The notes under the pieces were generated by a model. It was given only the letters and a program-made list of their open reading frames with translations. It ran no database searches and was not told the origin of the DNA. Below are positions 38,656-47,103 of a stretch of 64,000 bases of DNA, piece by piece. Origin of the DNA: Pigmentiphaga kullae (GTDB taxonomy: Bacteria; Pseudomonadota; Gammaproteobacteria; Burkholderiales; Burkholderiaceae_B); assembly GCF_004216695.1 (NCBI RefSeq), contig NZ_SGXC01000001.1, positions 1,550,001 through 1,614,000 of the forward strand, written 5' to 3'. The translations under genes were made by a program, and so were the position numbers. Numbering within the stretch: the first letter of the stretch is position 1; each line of letters begins with the position of its first letter.

Positions 38656-39630
38656 ATGAAAGCCGCGATGAAGACGCTCTGCTGTGCCGCCTTATCCTTG
38701 TTTTTTCTAGCTTCCACGGCCAGCCTGGCCGAGGTCGTTCCTATTCGCGTGGGTCATGGTTCGTCCGCCGAGGAGCCGCTGTGGACGATGAAGGCTTCGC
38801 CCGCCGTCACGCCGGGACAGAACCGCGACTACAAGCTCGAGTACACCCTGTTCCGGGGCACCGATAAACGTTTTCAAGCATTCGAGGCCGGCGAACTGGA
38901 CATCGCCACCGGTTCCGCCCACAGCGTCATGATGGCCGCGGCCCAGGGCATCAAGTTCAAGATCGTCGCCTCGCTGTCGCGCGAAGGCGGTCCCAAGGGC
39001 TTCGCCACGCAATACATGGTGCTCGACAGCTCGCCGATCAAGACCATCGCCGACCTGAAGGGCAAGACCGTCGGTATCAACGGCGCGCGTTCGTCGGCGG
39101 AGATCTGGGCCCGGCTGGCGATCAAGAAGCACGGGCTCAATCCCCAGCGCGACGTCAAATGGGTGGCCGTTCCGTTCCCCGCCCAGGGCGAGGCGGTGCG
39201 CGCCGGCAAGCTGGACATCGGCGCCTTCCCGCAGCCTTTCGCCGCCTTCGAGGAGAAGCGCGGCGGCATGCGCACGGTCTTCACGTCCACCGAGGGTATC
39301 GGGCAGCAGGAAGACCTGATGCTGCTGCTGGTCAAGGAAGAGTTCGCCGCCAGGCATCCCGCCGCGCTGCGCGCCTTCCTGGCCGATCTGGTCAAGGCCA
39401 CCGATTTCTACGTCAACCATCCGCGCGAAAGCCACCAGCAGTTGATCGACGCCAAATTCGTCAACATCCCGCTGGACGTGTCGCTGGGCATGCGCAAGTA
39501 CCTGCATCCGCTGGACGGCAAGGTCGACCTGGACTCCATGCGCAGGATGGTGACCGAACTGAAGGACTTCGGCTATCTGGACAGCCTGGATCCGGCCAAG
39601 GTCGTGGACATGAGCTACCTGCCGAAATGA
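38656..39630 (+). CDS. ABC transporter substrate-binding protein (SsuA/TauA-like)
   Basis: A 324-residue periplasmic binding protein of the nitrate/sulfonate/taurine (SsuA/NMT1) type with a Sec signal (MKAAMKTLCCAALSLFFLASTASLAE). Typical segments are FEAGELDIATGSAHSVMMAAAQGIKFKIVASLS and IADLKGKTVGINGARSSAEIWARLA. AGGAGAG lies upstream. Its stop overlaps the ATPase start (ATGA), so the whole importer is encoded in a coupled operon. The ligand is unknown; downstream aldolase and cysteine-hydrolase genes suggest a carbon/nitrogen source rather than sulfonate. Confidence 0.9.
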   Translation: MKAAMKTLCCAALSLFFLASTASLAEVVPIRVGHGSSAEEPLWTMKASPAVTPGQNRDYKLEYTLFRGTDKRFQAFEAGELDIATGSAHSVMMAAAQGIKFKIVASLSREGGPKGFATQYMVLDSSPIKTIADLKGKTVGINGARSSAEIWARLAIKKHGLNPQRDVKWVAVPFPAQGEAVRAGKLDIGAFPQPFAAFEEKRGGMRTVFTSTEGIGQQEDLMLLLVKEEFAARHPAALRAFLADLVKATDFYVNHPRESHQQLIDAKFVNIPLDVSLGMRKYLHPLDGKVDLDSMRRMVTELKDFGYLDSLDPAKVVDMSYLPK

Positions 39631-40433
39631 ACGCCAACGCGAGCACCAGCACCGCCGGCTACCTGAAGGCGCAGGGCGTCGGCAAGCGCTTCCTGCGCAA
39701 CGGCCAGGCCGTGACCGCGCTGGAGGATTTCGACCTGTCCATCGCCGAAGGCGAGTTCGTCAGCATCGTCGGCCCCTCGGGCTGCGGCAAGAGTACCTTC
39801 CTGCATATGGTGGGCGGGTTCGAGCCGCGCACCAGCGGCACGATCAGCCTGGCCGGTCGCCCGGTCTCCGCGCCCGGGCCCGACCGGGGCATGCTGTTCC
39901 AGGACTACGCGCTGTTTCCCTGGCGCACGGTGCTGGGCAACGTGGCCTGGTCGCTGGAAGTGCAGGGGCTGCCCAAGGCGCGGCGCCTGGAGATCGCGCG
40001 CAAGTACATCGCCATGGTCGGGCTGGCCAGGTTCGAGAACGCCTACCCCGGCGAGCTGTCGGGCGGCATGCGGCAGCGCGTGGCGCTGGCGCGCACGCTG
40101 GCCTACGAGCCCAAGATGCTGTTGATGGACGAGCCGTTCGGCGCGCTGGACGCGCAGACGCGCGAACTGATGCAGGAAGAGCTGACCGATATCTGGCAGC
40201 AGGACCGCCGAACGGTGCTGTTCGTCACGCACGACATCGAAGAGGCCATCTACCTGAGCGACCGCATCATCGTCTTCACGGCGCGGCCCGGCCGCATCAA
40301 GGCCGACCTGCGCGTGGAGCTGCCGCGGCCGCGCGGCGCCGCCATCCGCAAGTCGCCCGAGTTCATGGACTACCACGCCCGCATCTGGGACATGCTGCGC
40401 GACGAAGTCCTGCGCGCGCGGGAAGGCTCATGA
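39627..40433 (+). CDS. ABC transporter ATP-binding protein (SsuB/TauB-like)
   Basis: A 268-residue ATPase with Walker A GPSGCGKST, signature LSGGMRQR, Walker B MLLMDEPFGALD, the D-loop and the switch histidine in VTHDIEEA. It energises import of the ligand bound by the preceding protein. The ATGA overlap fixes the start at 39627. The stop overlaps the first permease start in the same way. Confidence 0.95.
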   Translation: MNANASTSTAGYLKAQGVGKRFLRNGQAVTALEDFDLSIAEGEFVSIVGPSGCGKSTFLHMVGGFEPRTSGTISLAGRPVSAPGPDRGMLFQDYALFPWRTVLGNVAWSLEVQGLPKARRLEIARKYIAMVGLARFENAYPGELSGGMRQRVALARTLAYEPKMLLMDEPFGALDAQTRELMQEELTDIWQQDRRTVLFVTHDIEEAIYLSDRIIVFTARPGRIKADLRVELPRPRGAAIRKSPEFMDYHARIWDMLRDEVLRAREGS

Positions 40434-41233
40434 GCGGGGCACGTACCGCCACGGCGGGCGCCTGGCAACGTCCGCTGCGCTGGGTCGCGGGCTGGACCCT
40501 GCCCGTGGCGTTGCTGGTCGCGATGCAACTGGCGGCCGGCCAGCCGGGCGCGCCCCGTTACGTCGTGGCGCCGACCGACATCGCCGCCACGACCTGGGAA
40601 TTGCTGGCCAGCGGCGAACTCGTCCGCGACGCGATGGCGTCCGGCGTGCGTTCGTACAGCGGCTTCTTCATGGGGGCCGCGCTGGGCGTGGCCATCGGCC
40701 TCCTGAGCGCGGTGTGGCGGCAGGCGCGCGCCTTCTTCGATCCGCTCGTCTCCACGCTGTACCCCGTGCCCAAGGTCGCGCTGCTGCCTGTCATCATCAC
40801 CTGGCTGGGCTTCGGCGACGTCTCGAAGATCGCCCTCATCACGCTGGCCGTATTCTTCCCGACTTTCATCAACACCTTGTATGGCGCCCGCGCCACGCCC
40901 GTGTCCCTGATCTGGGCCGCGCGCAACATGGGCGCGGGGCCCGCCTATGTCTTCCGGCGCGTCATCTTCCCGGCCGCGCTGCCACAGATCTTCACCGGCC
41001 TGCGCTCGGGCCTCGCGCTCTCGTTCATCGTGCTGTTCGCCGCCGAGATGGTGGGGTCCCACGACGGCCTGGGCGACATGGTCGTGCGCGCCGAGGAAGC
41101 CATGCGCTACGACTGGATGTACACCGCCATCCTGGCCATCGGCCTGATGGGCTTCGCCAGTGACCGCATCCTGCTTGCCATCCGGCGCCGCCTGCTGGCG
41201 GACAAGTATCCCGGGGAGGCCCGCCATGGTTGA
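40430..41233 (+). CDS. ABC transporter permease (SsuC-like), first
   Basis: A 267-residue inner-membrane permease with about six hydrophobic segments. The BPD_transp_1 EAA-type loop is AARNMGAGPAYVFRRVIFPAALPQIFTGLRSG. It starts within the stop of the ATPase gene and overlaps the second permease by eight bases. Having two different permease genes is unusual for SsuABC-type importers, which normally use a homodimer, so a heterodimeric channel is likely. Confidence 0.93.
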   Translation: MSGARTATAGAWQRPLRWVAGWTLPVALLVAMQLAAGQPGAPRYVVAPTDIAATTWELLASGELVRDAMASGVRSYSGFFMGAALGVAIGLLSAVWRQARAFFDPLVSTLYPVPKVALLPVIITWLGFGDVSKIALITLAVFFPTFINTLYGARATPVSLIWAARNMGAGPAYVFRRVIFPAALPQIFTGLRSGLALSFIVLFAAEMVGSHDGLGDMVVRAEEAMRYDWMYTAILAIGLMGFASDRILLAIRRRLLADKYPGEARHG

Positions 41234-42026
41234 GCGCCTGCGCGCATGCGCCCGCCAGGCCATGGCGCCGCTGTACCCGCTGGCTGTCCTGGCCGCGGCC
41301 TGGGAACTGTTGTCCCGCTCGGGTTGGGTATCGCCGCGCTTGATGCCTTCGGTCGTCAAGGTGGGCCAGGCCTTCGTCGAAGGGCTGGCCAACGGCGACC
41401 TGGTCTATCACGCGTCGATCTCGTTCTCGCGCGCGTTGAGCGGCTTCGGCCTGGCCATCGTCATCGGCGTGTTGCTGGGCGTGTTCATGGCCCGCAGCCG
41501 CTGGTTCGAATGGATGGTCGAGCCCATCTTCTCGTTCGGCTACCCGGTTCCGAAGATCGCGCTGTATCCCGTCTTCATCCTGCTGCTGGGTTTCGGTTCG
41601 CCCTCCAAGATCGCGCTGATCGCCCTGGAGTGCACCTTCCCGATCGCCGTCAACACCTACTTCGGCATCCGCGCCGTGGCGCCGCGTCTGGTCTGGAGCG
41701 CCCGCAACATGGGGGCCGGGCCCGTGCGCATCTTCCTGCGCGTACTGCTGCCGGCCGCGCTGCCCGCCATCATGTCGGGCATCCGGGTCGCGCTGCCCTT
41801 GTCCATGGTGGTCGTGATCATCACCGAGATGATCGGCGACAGCACCGGGCTGGGCTACTACATCGCCTACGCGTCGGCCTCGTTCATGTATGCCGAGTCC
41901 TATGCCGGCGTGATCGCCGTGGCGCTGATCGGTTTCACCCTCGACCGCCTGCTCGTCGCGCTGCGAGGCAGGATCATCTTCTGGGAGCCCGATGGCGCCG
42001 CCCGGAACTCCCGTCCTTCCCATTGA
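41226..42026 (+). CDS. ABC transporter permease (SsuC-like), second
   Basis: A 266-residue permease paralogous to the preceding one. It shares the YPVPK segment and the EAA loop (SARNMGAGPVRIFLRVLLPAALPAIMSGIRVA), with about six membrane spans. The ATG at 41226 overlaps the previous stop. With the first permease, the ATPase and the binding protein it completes a four-gene importer. Confidence 0.93.
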   Translation: MVERLRACARQAMAPLYPLAVLAAAWELLSRSGWVSPRLMPSVVKVGQAFVEGLANGDLVYHASISFSRALSGFGLAIVIGVLLGVFMARSRWFEWMVEPIFSFGYPVPKIALYPVFILLLGFGSPSKIALIALECTFPIAVNTYFGIRAVAPRLVWSARNMGAGPVRIFLRVLLPAALPAIMSGIRVALPLSMVVVIITEMIGDSTGLGYYIAYASASFMYAESYAGVIAVALIGFTLDRLLVALRGRIIFWEPDGAARNSRPSH

Positions 42027-42036
42027 GGCTTCCGCG

Positions 42037-42762
42037 ATGTCTATCGAACAACAACTGGACCAACTGGCGACGGCTTGCCGCGTCCTGGAAATGGAAGGCC
42101 ATGGCGACATGACCTTGGGCCACCTGTCGCTGCGCGATCCGCAGGGCCGCGGCTTCTGGCTCAAGCGCAACGCCCGCGGCCTGGGCGAGATCCTGTCCGC
42201 CGCCGATTTCGTGCTGGTCGGCCATGACGGCGCCAAACTGGAGGGAGAAGGCGGCCGCCATTCGGAATGGCCCATCCACTCCGAGATCCTGAAGGCGCGC
42301 CCCGACGTCAATGTCGTCGCCCATACCCATCCCTTCCACGCCAGCATCCTGTCGTCGTTCGGCACCGCGCTGGCGCCGTTCACGCTGGACGCCGACTACT
42401 TCGACGAACTGCCCTGCCATCGCGACGAAGCCGCGCTGCTCAAGACCGAGGAAGAGGGCGCCGCGCTGGCCCGTACCCTGGGGCCGCATTTCGCCGTGCT
42501 GATGGCCAACCATGGCGTGACCTTCTGCGGCACCTCCATCGCCCATGCCGTCTGCGTCGGCGTGTTCCTGGAGCGCGCCGCGCGCATCCACGTGCTGGGC
42601 TCGCAGATGCGCACGCAGGCGACTTTCCCGATGCCGCCTGTACGTCAGCGCCGGCGCGAGCAGATCATGACGCCCGTGCACGTCGAGCATTCCTGGAACT
42701 ACTTCGTCCGCAAGCTCGCATGGCAGGAAAAGGCCCGCGGCGACGCCGCGCTCTTCGCGTAA
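42037..42762 (+). CDS. Class II aldolase/adducin-family protein
   Basis: A 241-residue class II aldolase-fold enzyme. The metal-binding histidines are visible in AHTHPFH (H96, H98) with E83 in HSE and a further NHG. The family includes fuculose- and ribulose-phosphate aldolases/epimerases and decarboxylating enzymes that act on hydroxy acids. ATG 42037 follows a GAGG site. It lies ten bases after the permease, so it probably acts on the imported compound. There are no sugar-kinase genes nearby, so a phosphorylated sugar is not indicated. Confidence 0.85.
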   Translation: MSIEQQLDQLATACRVLEMEGHGDMTLGHLSLRDPQGRGFWLKRNARGLGEILSAADFVLVGHDGAKLEGEGGRHSEWPIHSEILKARPDVNVVAHTHPFHASILSSFGTALAPFTLDADYFDELPCHRDEAALLKTEEEGAALARTLGPHFAVLMANHGVTFCGTSIAHAVCVGVFLERAARIHVLGSQMRTQATFPMPPVRQRRREQIMTPVHVEHSWNYFVRKLAWQEKARGDAALFA

Positions 42763-42775
42763 GGGGATCCCGGAC

Positions 42776-43498
42776 ATGGCCACGCTCGAATCGCTGTACT
42801 CGTACCTGACACCGCGCGATCGCGAGATCATCGAGTTGTCCGGCTACGGCGCCCGCATGGGATTCGGCGCGCGGCCGGCCCTGGTGATCGTGGACGCCAC
42901 CTATGGCTTCTGCGGCGACCGACGCGAACCCATCGCCGATTCCGTGCGCCGCTGGCCCAACTCCTGCGGCGAGGCAAGCTGGGACGCCATCGACCGCATC
43001 CGCGAACTGCTGGCCGCCTTTCGCGCGCAGCGGCGGCCCGTCATCTATACGCGGGGCGCGTACCGGGACGACAAGTGGGACATGGGCTCTTGGCTGTGGA
43101 AGCATGCACGGTCGAGGCCGCAGGAGGCACCGCAGCTCCGGTCCGCTCGGCATCATGACGAGATCGTCGAGGAAATCGCGCCGCAGCCCGCCGACCTGGT
43201 CATCGGCAAGCAGAAACCGTCGGCATTCTTCTCGACACCGCTGCAGTCCTACCTGACCCTGCTGGGCGCCGATTCGCTGGTCGTGGCCGGGGGCAGCACC
43301 TCGGGCTGCGTGCGCGCCACGGTCGTGGACGGCTTCAGCGCCAACTATCGCATCGTCGTGGCCGCCGACGCCTGTTTCGACCGTTTGCAGTCCAGCCATG
43401 CGATGAGCCTGCTGGACATGCATGCGAAGTATGCCGACGTGCTGGACACGGCGGCCATCCTGGAGCACTTCGGGGGTCAGGCGTCCACGGGTGTTTGA
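42776..43498 (+). CDS. Isochorismatase-family cysteine hydrolase
   Basis: A 240-residue cysteine hydrolase with the catalytic triad D40 (VIVDATYGF), K147 (GKQKPSAFF) and C178 (GSTSGCVRA). The C-terminal motif is closer to N-carbamoylsarcosine amidase/maleamate amidase than to isochorismatase. It has an N-terminal extension of about 30 residues. It is the last gene of the transporter/aldolase operon and probably releases ammonia or a carbamoyl group from an amide intermediate. Two further members of this family lie at 48857 and 51340. Confidence 0.85.
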   Translation: MATLESLYSYLTPRDREIIELSGYGARMGFGARPALVIVDATYGFCGDRREPIADSVRRWPNSCGEASWDAIDRIRELLAAFRAQRRPVIYTRGAYRDDKWDMGSWLWKHARSRPQEAPQLRSARHHDEIVEEIAPQPADLVIGKQKPSAFFSTPLQSYLTLLGADSLVVAGGSTSGCVRATVVDGFSANYRIVVAADACFDRLQSSHAMSLLDMHAKYADVLDTAAILEHFGGQASTGV

Positions 43499-43500
43499 TC

Positions 43501-44274
43501 TTAGCGGTGCGGGGCCTGGGGGATAAGGTCCGGCGATTTTTTCTGCGCCGCGGCATGCTTGACGACATGTTCGTGAAGCTTCTGCAGGTGCACATGCATT
43601 TCTTTCGCCGCCTGTTCAGGATCGCGCGCGCGCAGGGCTTGCAGGAACTGCCTTCTCGAGACGGCAAGGTCCTGCGCGGGATAGATTTCGATGCGCTGGA
43701 GAATGGCCTTGATCGTATCGGTCAATGAGCGCACCACGAGCATCATGACCTTGTTCTTCGTCGCTGCGGCCAACCGGGTATAGAACTCGGTCGCGTGCTC
43801 CAGCCGGACTTCCCGGCTGCCGGAAGCCAGCGCGATCTCGTTGGATCGGACGTTCTCGGCAATCAGCTCGAGATCTTCTTCCGTGGCCCTTTCGCAGGCA
43901 AGCCGGACCACCGAGTCGAGAATGAAGATCCTGGCTTCGGTCAGATCCGCCAGCGAGATGGTGCCGAGGTCGAGCATGTCCTGCATCACCTCGGTCATCT
44001 TGTCGTCGCTGCCGTTCTGAATGAAAGCGCCGCCCCTCGGGCCGCGCAGAAGGACGACGAGCCCCGCGTTTTCGAGGCTTCTCAAGGCTTCACGTATCGT
44101 CAGCCGGCTGACCGCCAACTGTTCGGCCAACTGGCGCTCGGGCGGCAGCTTGTCGCCCTGCTTGAGCTTGCCGGTGGCGACCAGTTGGCGAATCTGCTCG
44201 CAGACTACCTCGAAGGCCCGGCGGGACTGTATCGGTTCGAACAGCGGCGATGCGGCGGCACCCGACTCTTCCAT
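43501..44274 (-). CDS. GntR-family (FadR type) repressor
   Basis: A 257-residue GntR regulator. The winged HTH is in the first 80 residues (KLPPERQLAEQLAVSRLTIREALRSLENAGLV) and an all-helical FCD effector domain follows. ATG 44274 has AGGAG upstream, ruling out the longer start. It is divergent from the carotenoid-oxygenase-like gene. A perfect palindrome containing TGGT-AAG-ACCA, the known core of FadR/VanR-type operators, lies between them. It is therefore probably the repressor of that gene, relieved by an aromatic ligand. Confidence 0.92.
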   Translation of the reverse strand: MEESGAAASPLFEPIQSRRAFEVVCEQIRQLVATGKLKQGDKLPPERQLAEQLAVSRLTIREALRSLENAGLVVLLRGPRGGAFIQNGSDDKMTEVMQDMLDLGTISLADLTEARIFILDSVVRLACERATEEDLELIAENVRSNEIALASGSREVRLEHATEFYTRLAAATKNKVMMLVVRSLTDTIKAILQRIEIYPAQDLAVSRRQFLQALRARDPEQAAKEMHVHLQKLHEHVVKHAAAQKKSPDLIPQAPHR

Positions 44275-44393
44275 GACACTCCTGTCTTGACGCGCGGGGC
44301 TCAAGCTTGGCTAAGGGACTGAGTTTAGACCTTTGTTGATCATACCAAAGCCCCTGTGCGGCCCTGACGTTCTTCCGTCCCTTATTAATTTTC

Positions 44394-44422
44394 TTGCGCA
44401 TGGAAATCGTTGAACCTATTCT
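44394..44422 (+). promoter_or_regulatory. Candidate sigma-70 promoter of the dioxygenase gene
   Basis: TTGCGC (44394-44399), a 17-base spacer and TATTCT (44417-44422). The predicted start site near 44430 falls on the edge of the GntR operator, as expected for repression. The box match is moderate. Confidence 0.45.
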
Positions 44423-44429
44423 ATCAATA

Positions 44430-44450
44430 TACATTGGTAAGACCAATGTA
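44430..44450. promoter_or_regulatory. GntR/FadR-type operator
   Basis: A perfect palindrome with 9-bp arms, TACATTGGT (44430-44438) and ACCAATGTA (44442-44450), around AAG. It contains TGGT-N3-ACCA, the consensus of FadR-subfamily regulators, and lies between the GntR gene and its divergent neighbour. Confidence 0.8.
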
Positions 44451-44508
44451 AGATAGACCAAATAAAAGCGGTTCACCCATAACTCATGGAACACGCAAGA
44501 GGAAACAC

Positions 44509-46056
44509 ATGTCGCTGCAATTGACCCGCGCGCAAAAAGCGGAATTGGCCCGCCTGGACGCGGCGCTGGAAGCCGATGCCCATAACCGCAGGAGCGCCTA
44601 CAGGCACTGGGGTTTTCGCGCCGTGCACACCGAACTGAAGGATGCTCCTGTCACGGTGGTGGGCACGCTTCCGTCCGATCTCGAAGGTATCTACATCCGC
44701 AACGGTACGAACCCCCAATTCGCTCCGATGGGGGTGAGATGGCAGATGTTCGACGGCCCGGGCATGCTGCACCAGGTCCACATCCAGGGGGGCAAGGCCA
44801 CCTACACCAATTCCTACGTCCGCACCCGGCGCTACCTGATCGAGAAAATGCTGGGCCGCGAGGTGTATCTCACCATGGGCGAACTGTTGACGGGCGGCAA
44901 GGCGACCGTCGAAAAGATGGCCTGGCTCAGCAGGCAGTACCAGGAAGGCGCGCTGCCGGAATTGAGGTTCAGCGGTACCGGGAACGGGACGGCGCTTCAG
45001 TTCCACCGAGGCAAGCTATATGCATTCAACGAAGCCGGATATCCCTTCGCCCTGGATGTCCGCAGAGAGGGGGGGAGGCTGGTCATCGACGGGGCCGGCG
45101 AGCACGTCACCTGGGGGGGCAGGTTGACGGGGCCGTTCTCCGCCCATCCCGCCATCGATCCCGACACGGGCGACATGTACAGCGTTGCGACCAATCGCTA
45201 TGACGGCAGCATCACGATCGTCCAGGTTTCGAACAACGAGGTCGTGCGGTCGCTTACCTACCAGCAGCCGCCGAACCATATGGCGTGGATCCATGAATGC
45301 TGCATTACCGAGAACTACATCATCTTCCCCGACATCTCGATGCGGGTCGACAAACAAGGCCTCCAGAGGGAAGGCGGCAGCATGTACTACTGGGATCCGA
45401 AATACGAGATGCGCTTCGGTGTGCTTCCCCGGAAGTTCGACCAGGACACGCCCATTCGCTGGGTAACGACCGGCAAGCCAGGCGCGATCTGGCATCTGGT
45501 CAACGCCTGGGAGGAGAAGCGGCCCGATGGGCGGACGAACATCGTCATGTTCGCGCCGCGCTTCTCCGAGTATCCGGACACCGTGCCCATCCATACCCCG
45601 GAGGAGTCCCACGCCCAGCTGTCGAAATGGGTCATCGACCCCGATGCAGGCAAGGTGCTCGAAGACCGGGTGCTGGTCGAATGGGGTTACGAGCGCTGTT
45701 CCTTCCACGTCGGGTACCGGGGCAGGAAAAACCGCTATTGCTATCTCCTCGACGAGCAGCGCGAGGGTTACATGGGCAAGGGCACACTCAAGTACGACTA
45801 CCAGGAAGAACGCGAGATCCGGTACGTCGATTATGGCCAGCTCTACGGCGGCGAACCGCTCTTCGTTCCGAAGAAAGGCGCCGTTGCCGAAGACGATGGC
45901 TACCTCCTGGACCTGCTCATGGGCGAGCACCAGGCCGAAGTGCTGGTGCTGGACGCCGCGTCGATGGCCGAAGTCTGCCGCCTGCAACTCCCGCAGCGCG
46001 TGCCTTTCGGGGTGCACGCGGTCTGGCTCGACAGCGAGCAGATCGCCGCGCTGTGA
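44509..46056 (+). CDS. Carotenoid/lignostilbene oxygenase-family dioxygenase
   Basis: A 515-residue carotenoid cleavage dioxygenase-type enzyme. All four iron-ligand histidines of the beta-propeller can be identified: H213 (FSAHPAI), H262 (WIHECC), H329 (WHLVNAWEE) and H503 (GVHAVW). The segment after H262 is ECC rather than the more usual DFA. Bacterial members cleave the central double bond of stilbenes or phenylpropenoids with O2, giving two aromatic aldehydes; others cleave carotenoids. GAGGA lies upstream of the ATG. The GntR operator and the following Bug gene suggest inducible aromatic catabolism rather than carotenoid metabolism. Confidence 0.87.
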   Translation: MSLQLTRAQKAELARLDAALEADAHNRRSAYRHWGFRAVHTELKDAPVTVVGTLPSDLEGIYIRNGTNPQFAPMGVRWQMFDGPGMLHQVHIQGGKATYTNSYVRTRRYLIEKMLGREVYLTMGELLTGGKATVEKMAWLSRQYQEGALPELRFSGTGNGTALQFHRGKLYAFNEAGYPFALDVRREGGRLVIDGAGEHVTWGGRLTGPFSAHPAIDPDTGDMYSVATNRYDGSITIVQVSNNEVVRSLTYQQPPNHMAWIHECCITENYIIFPDISMRVDKQGLQREGGSMYYWDPKYEMRFGVLPRKFDQDTPIRWVTTGKPGAIWHLVNAWEEKRPDGRTNIVMFAPRFSEYPDTVPIHTPEESHAQLSKWVIDPDAGKVLEDRVLVEWGYERCSFHVGYRGRKNRYCYLLDEQREGYMGKGTLKYDYQEEREIRYVDYGQLYGGEPLFVPKKGAVAEDDGYLLDLLMGEHQAEVLVLDAASMAEVCRLQLPQRVPFGVHAVWLDSEQIAAL

Positions 46057-46090
46057 CATACCCGTCAAACAATGAAACCAAGGAGACATC

Positions 46091-47068
46091 ATGCACTTTT
46101 CTTCGTTGATCGGACCTTGTCTCGCGCTGGCGATGCTGGCCGGCGGCACAGCCGTGCAGGCTGAGACGGCCGCCGGATCCTATCCCTCCAGACCCGTCAC
46201 GATCGTCGTACCTTATGCGGCCGGAGGGGTGGCGGATTCGACGGCGCGGCTGCTGGCGCAACGGTTGCAGGAAGCATGGCACCAGAGCGTGGTGGTCGAG
46301 AACCGTGCCGGAGCGGGGGGGCTGATCGGTGCAGGGCTGGTGGCGCGTGCTCCCGCTGACGGTTACACAGTGCTTCTGGGGGTGTCGGGTCTGGTCCTGC
46401 AGCCGCAACTGGTGAAGAAGGCGACCTACGACCCCTTCAAGGATTTTTCGCCGATCACCTTGATCGCCCGCCTGCCCTTGCTGCTGGCGGTTCCCAAGGC
46501 TGGAGCGGCGAAGACTCTCCCGGAGTTCGTCGCCCGGGGAAAAACCAATCCAGGCGGGACCAGCATCGGCAACTACGGTGTGGGTACGCCTTCTCACCTC
46601 CTGAGCATCATGCTCAATCAGCAAGCAGGGATGGATCTGCCGCTCATTCCTTTCCAGGGGAGCTCCCAGCTTGCGACGAACCTCCTGGGTGGGCAGATCA
46701 GCGGGGGGCTGATCGATAGCGTTACCGCACGCCAGTTCGCGGAACGGCTGAATTTCCTTGCCGTGACCGGAACGCAAAGGCTGTCAGGTCTGCCGGACCT
46801 TCCCACGTTCCGGGAACTGGGGTATCGCTCGTTCGAACAAGACGGATGGCTCGGTGTGCTGGTGCCCGCCGCGACGCCCCGGGCCGTCGCCGACAAGCTG
46901 TCCAGCGAGCTGGCGCGGATCATCGCGAGCCCGGAGGTGTCGGCGAAGATAGAAAGCATGGGCATCACGCCCGTCGGCAGTTCACCGGCGGAGTTCGCCA
47001 AGGTCATGCGTACCGACTTCGACGTCTATGGCAAGGTGATTCGAGAGGCGAACATTCGGCTCGATTGA
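46091..47068 (+). CDS. Bug-family periplasmic solute receptor
   Basis: A 325-residue Bug receptor with a Sec signal (MHFSSLIGPCLALAMLAGGTAVQAE). Typical segments are YPSRPVTIVVPYAAGGVADSTARLLA, VVENRAGAGGLIGAG and PADGYTVLLG. AAGGAG lies just before the ATG. It begins 34 bases after the dioxygenase gene and is probably co-transcribed under GntR control, supplying the same substrate class. It converges on the Bug gene at 47104. Confidence 0.9.
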   Translation: MHFSSLIGPCLALAMLAGGTAVQAETAAGSYPSRPVTIVVPYAAGGVADSTARLLAQRLQEAWHQSVVVENRAGAGGLIGAGLVARAPADGYTVLLGVSGLVLQPQLVKKATYDPFKDFSPITLIARLPLLLAVPKAGAAKTLPEFVARGKTNPGGTSIGNYGVGTPSHLLSIMLNQQAGMDLPLIPFQGSSQLATNLLGGQISGGLIDSVTARQFAERLNFLAVTGTQRLSGLPDLPTFRELGYRSFEQDGWLGVLVPAATPRAVADKLSSELARIIASPEVSAKIESMGITPVGSSPAEFAKVMRTDFDVYGKVIREANIRLD

Positions 47069-47103
47069 GGCGGCTCCTGCGCAGCGGCGTCAATCCGGGC
47101 CGA

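Noticed and set aside
44331-44350. Possible second GntR operator (CTTTG...CAAAG)
   Set aside because: The arms are only five bases with a ten-base spacer and lack the full TGGT-N3-ACCA core; too weak to list.
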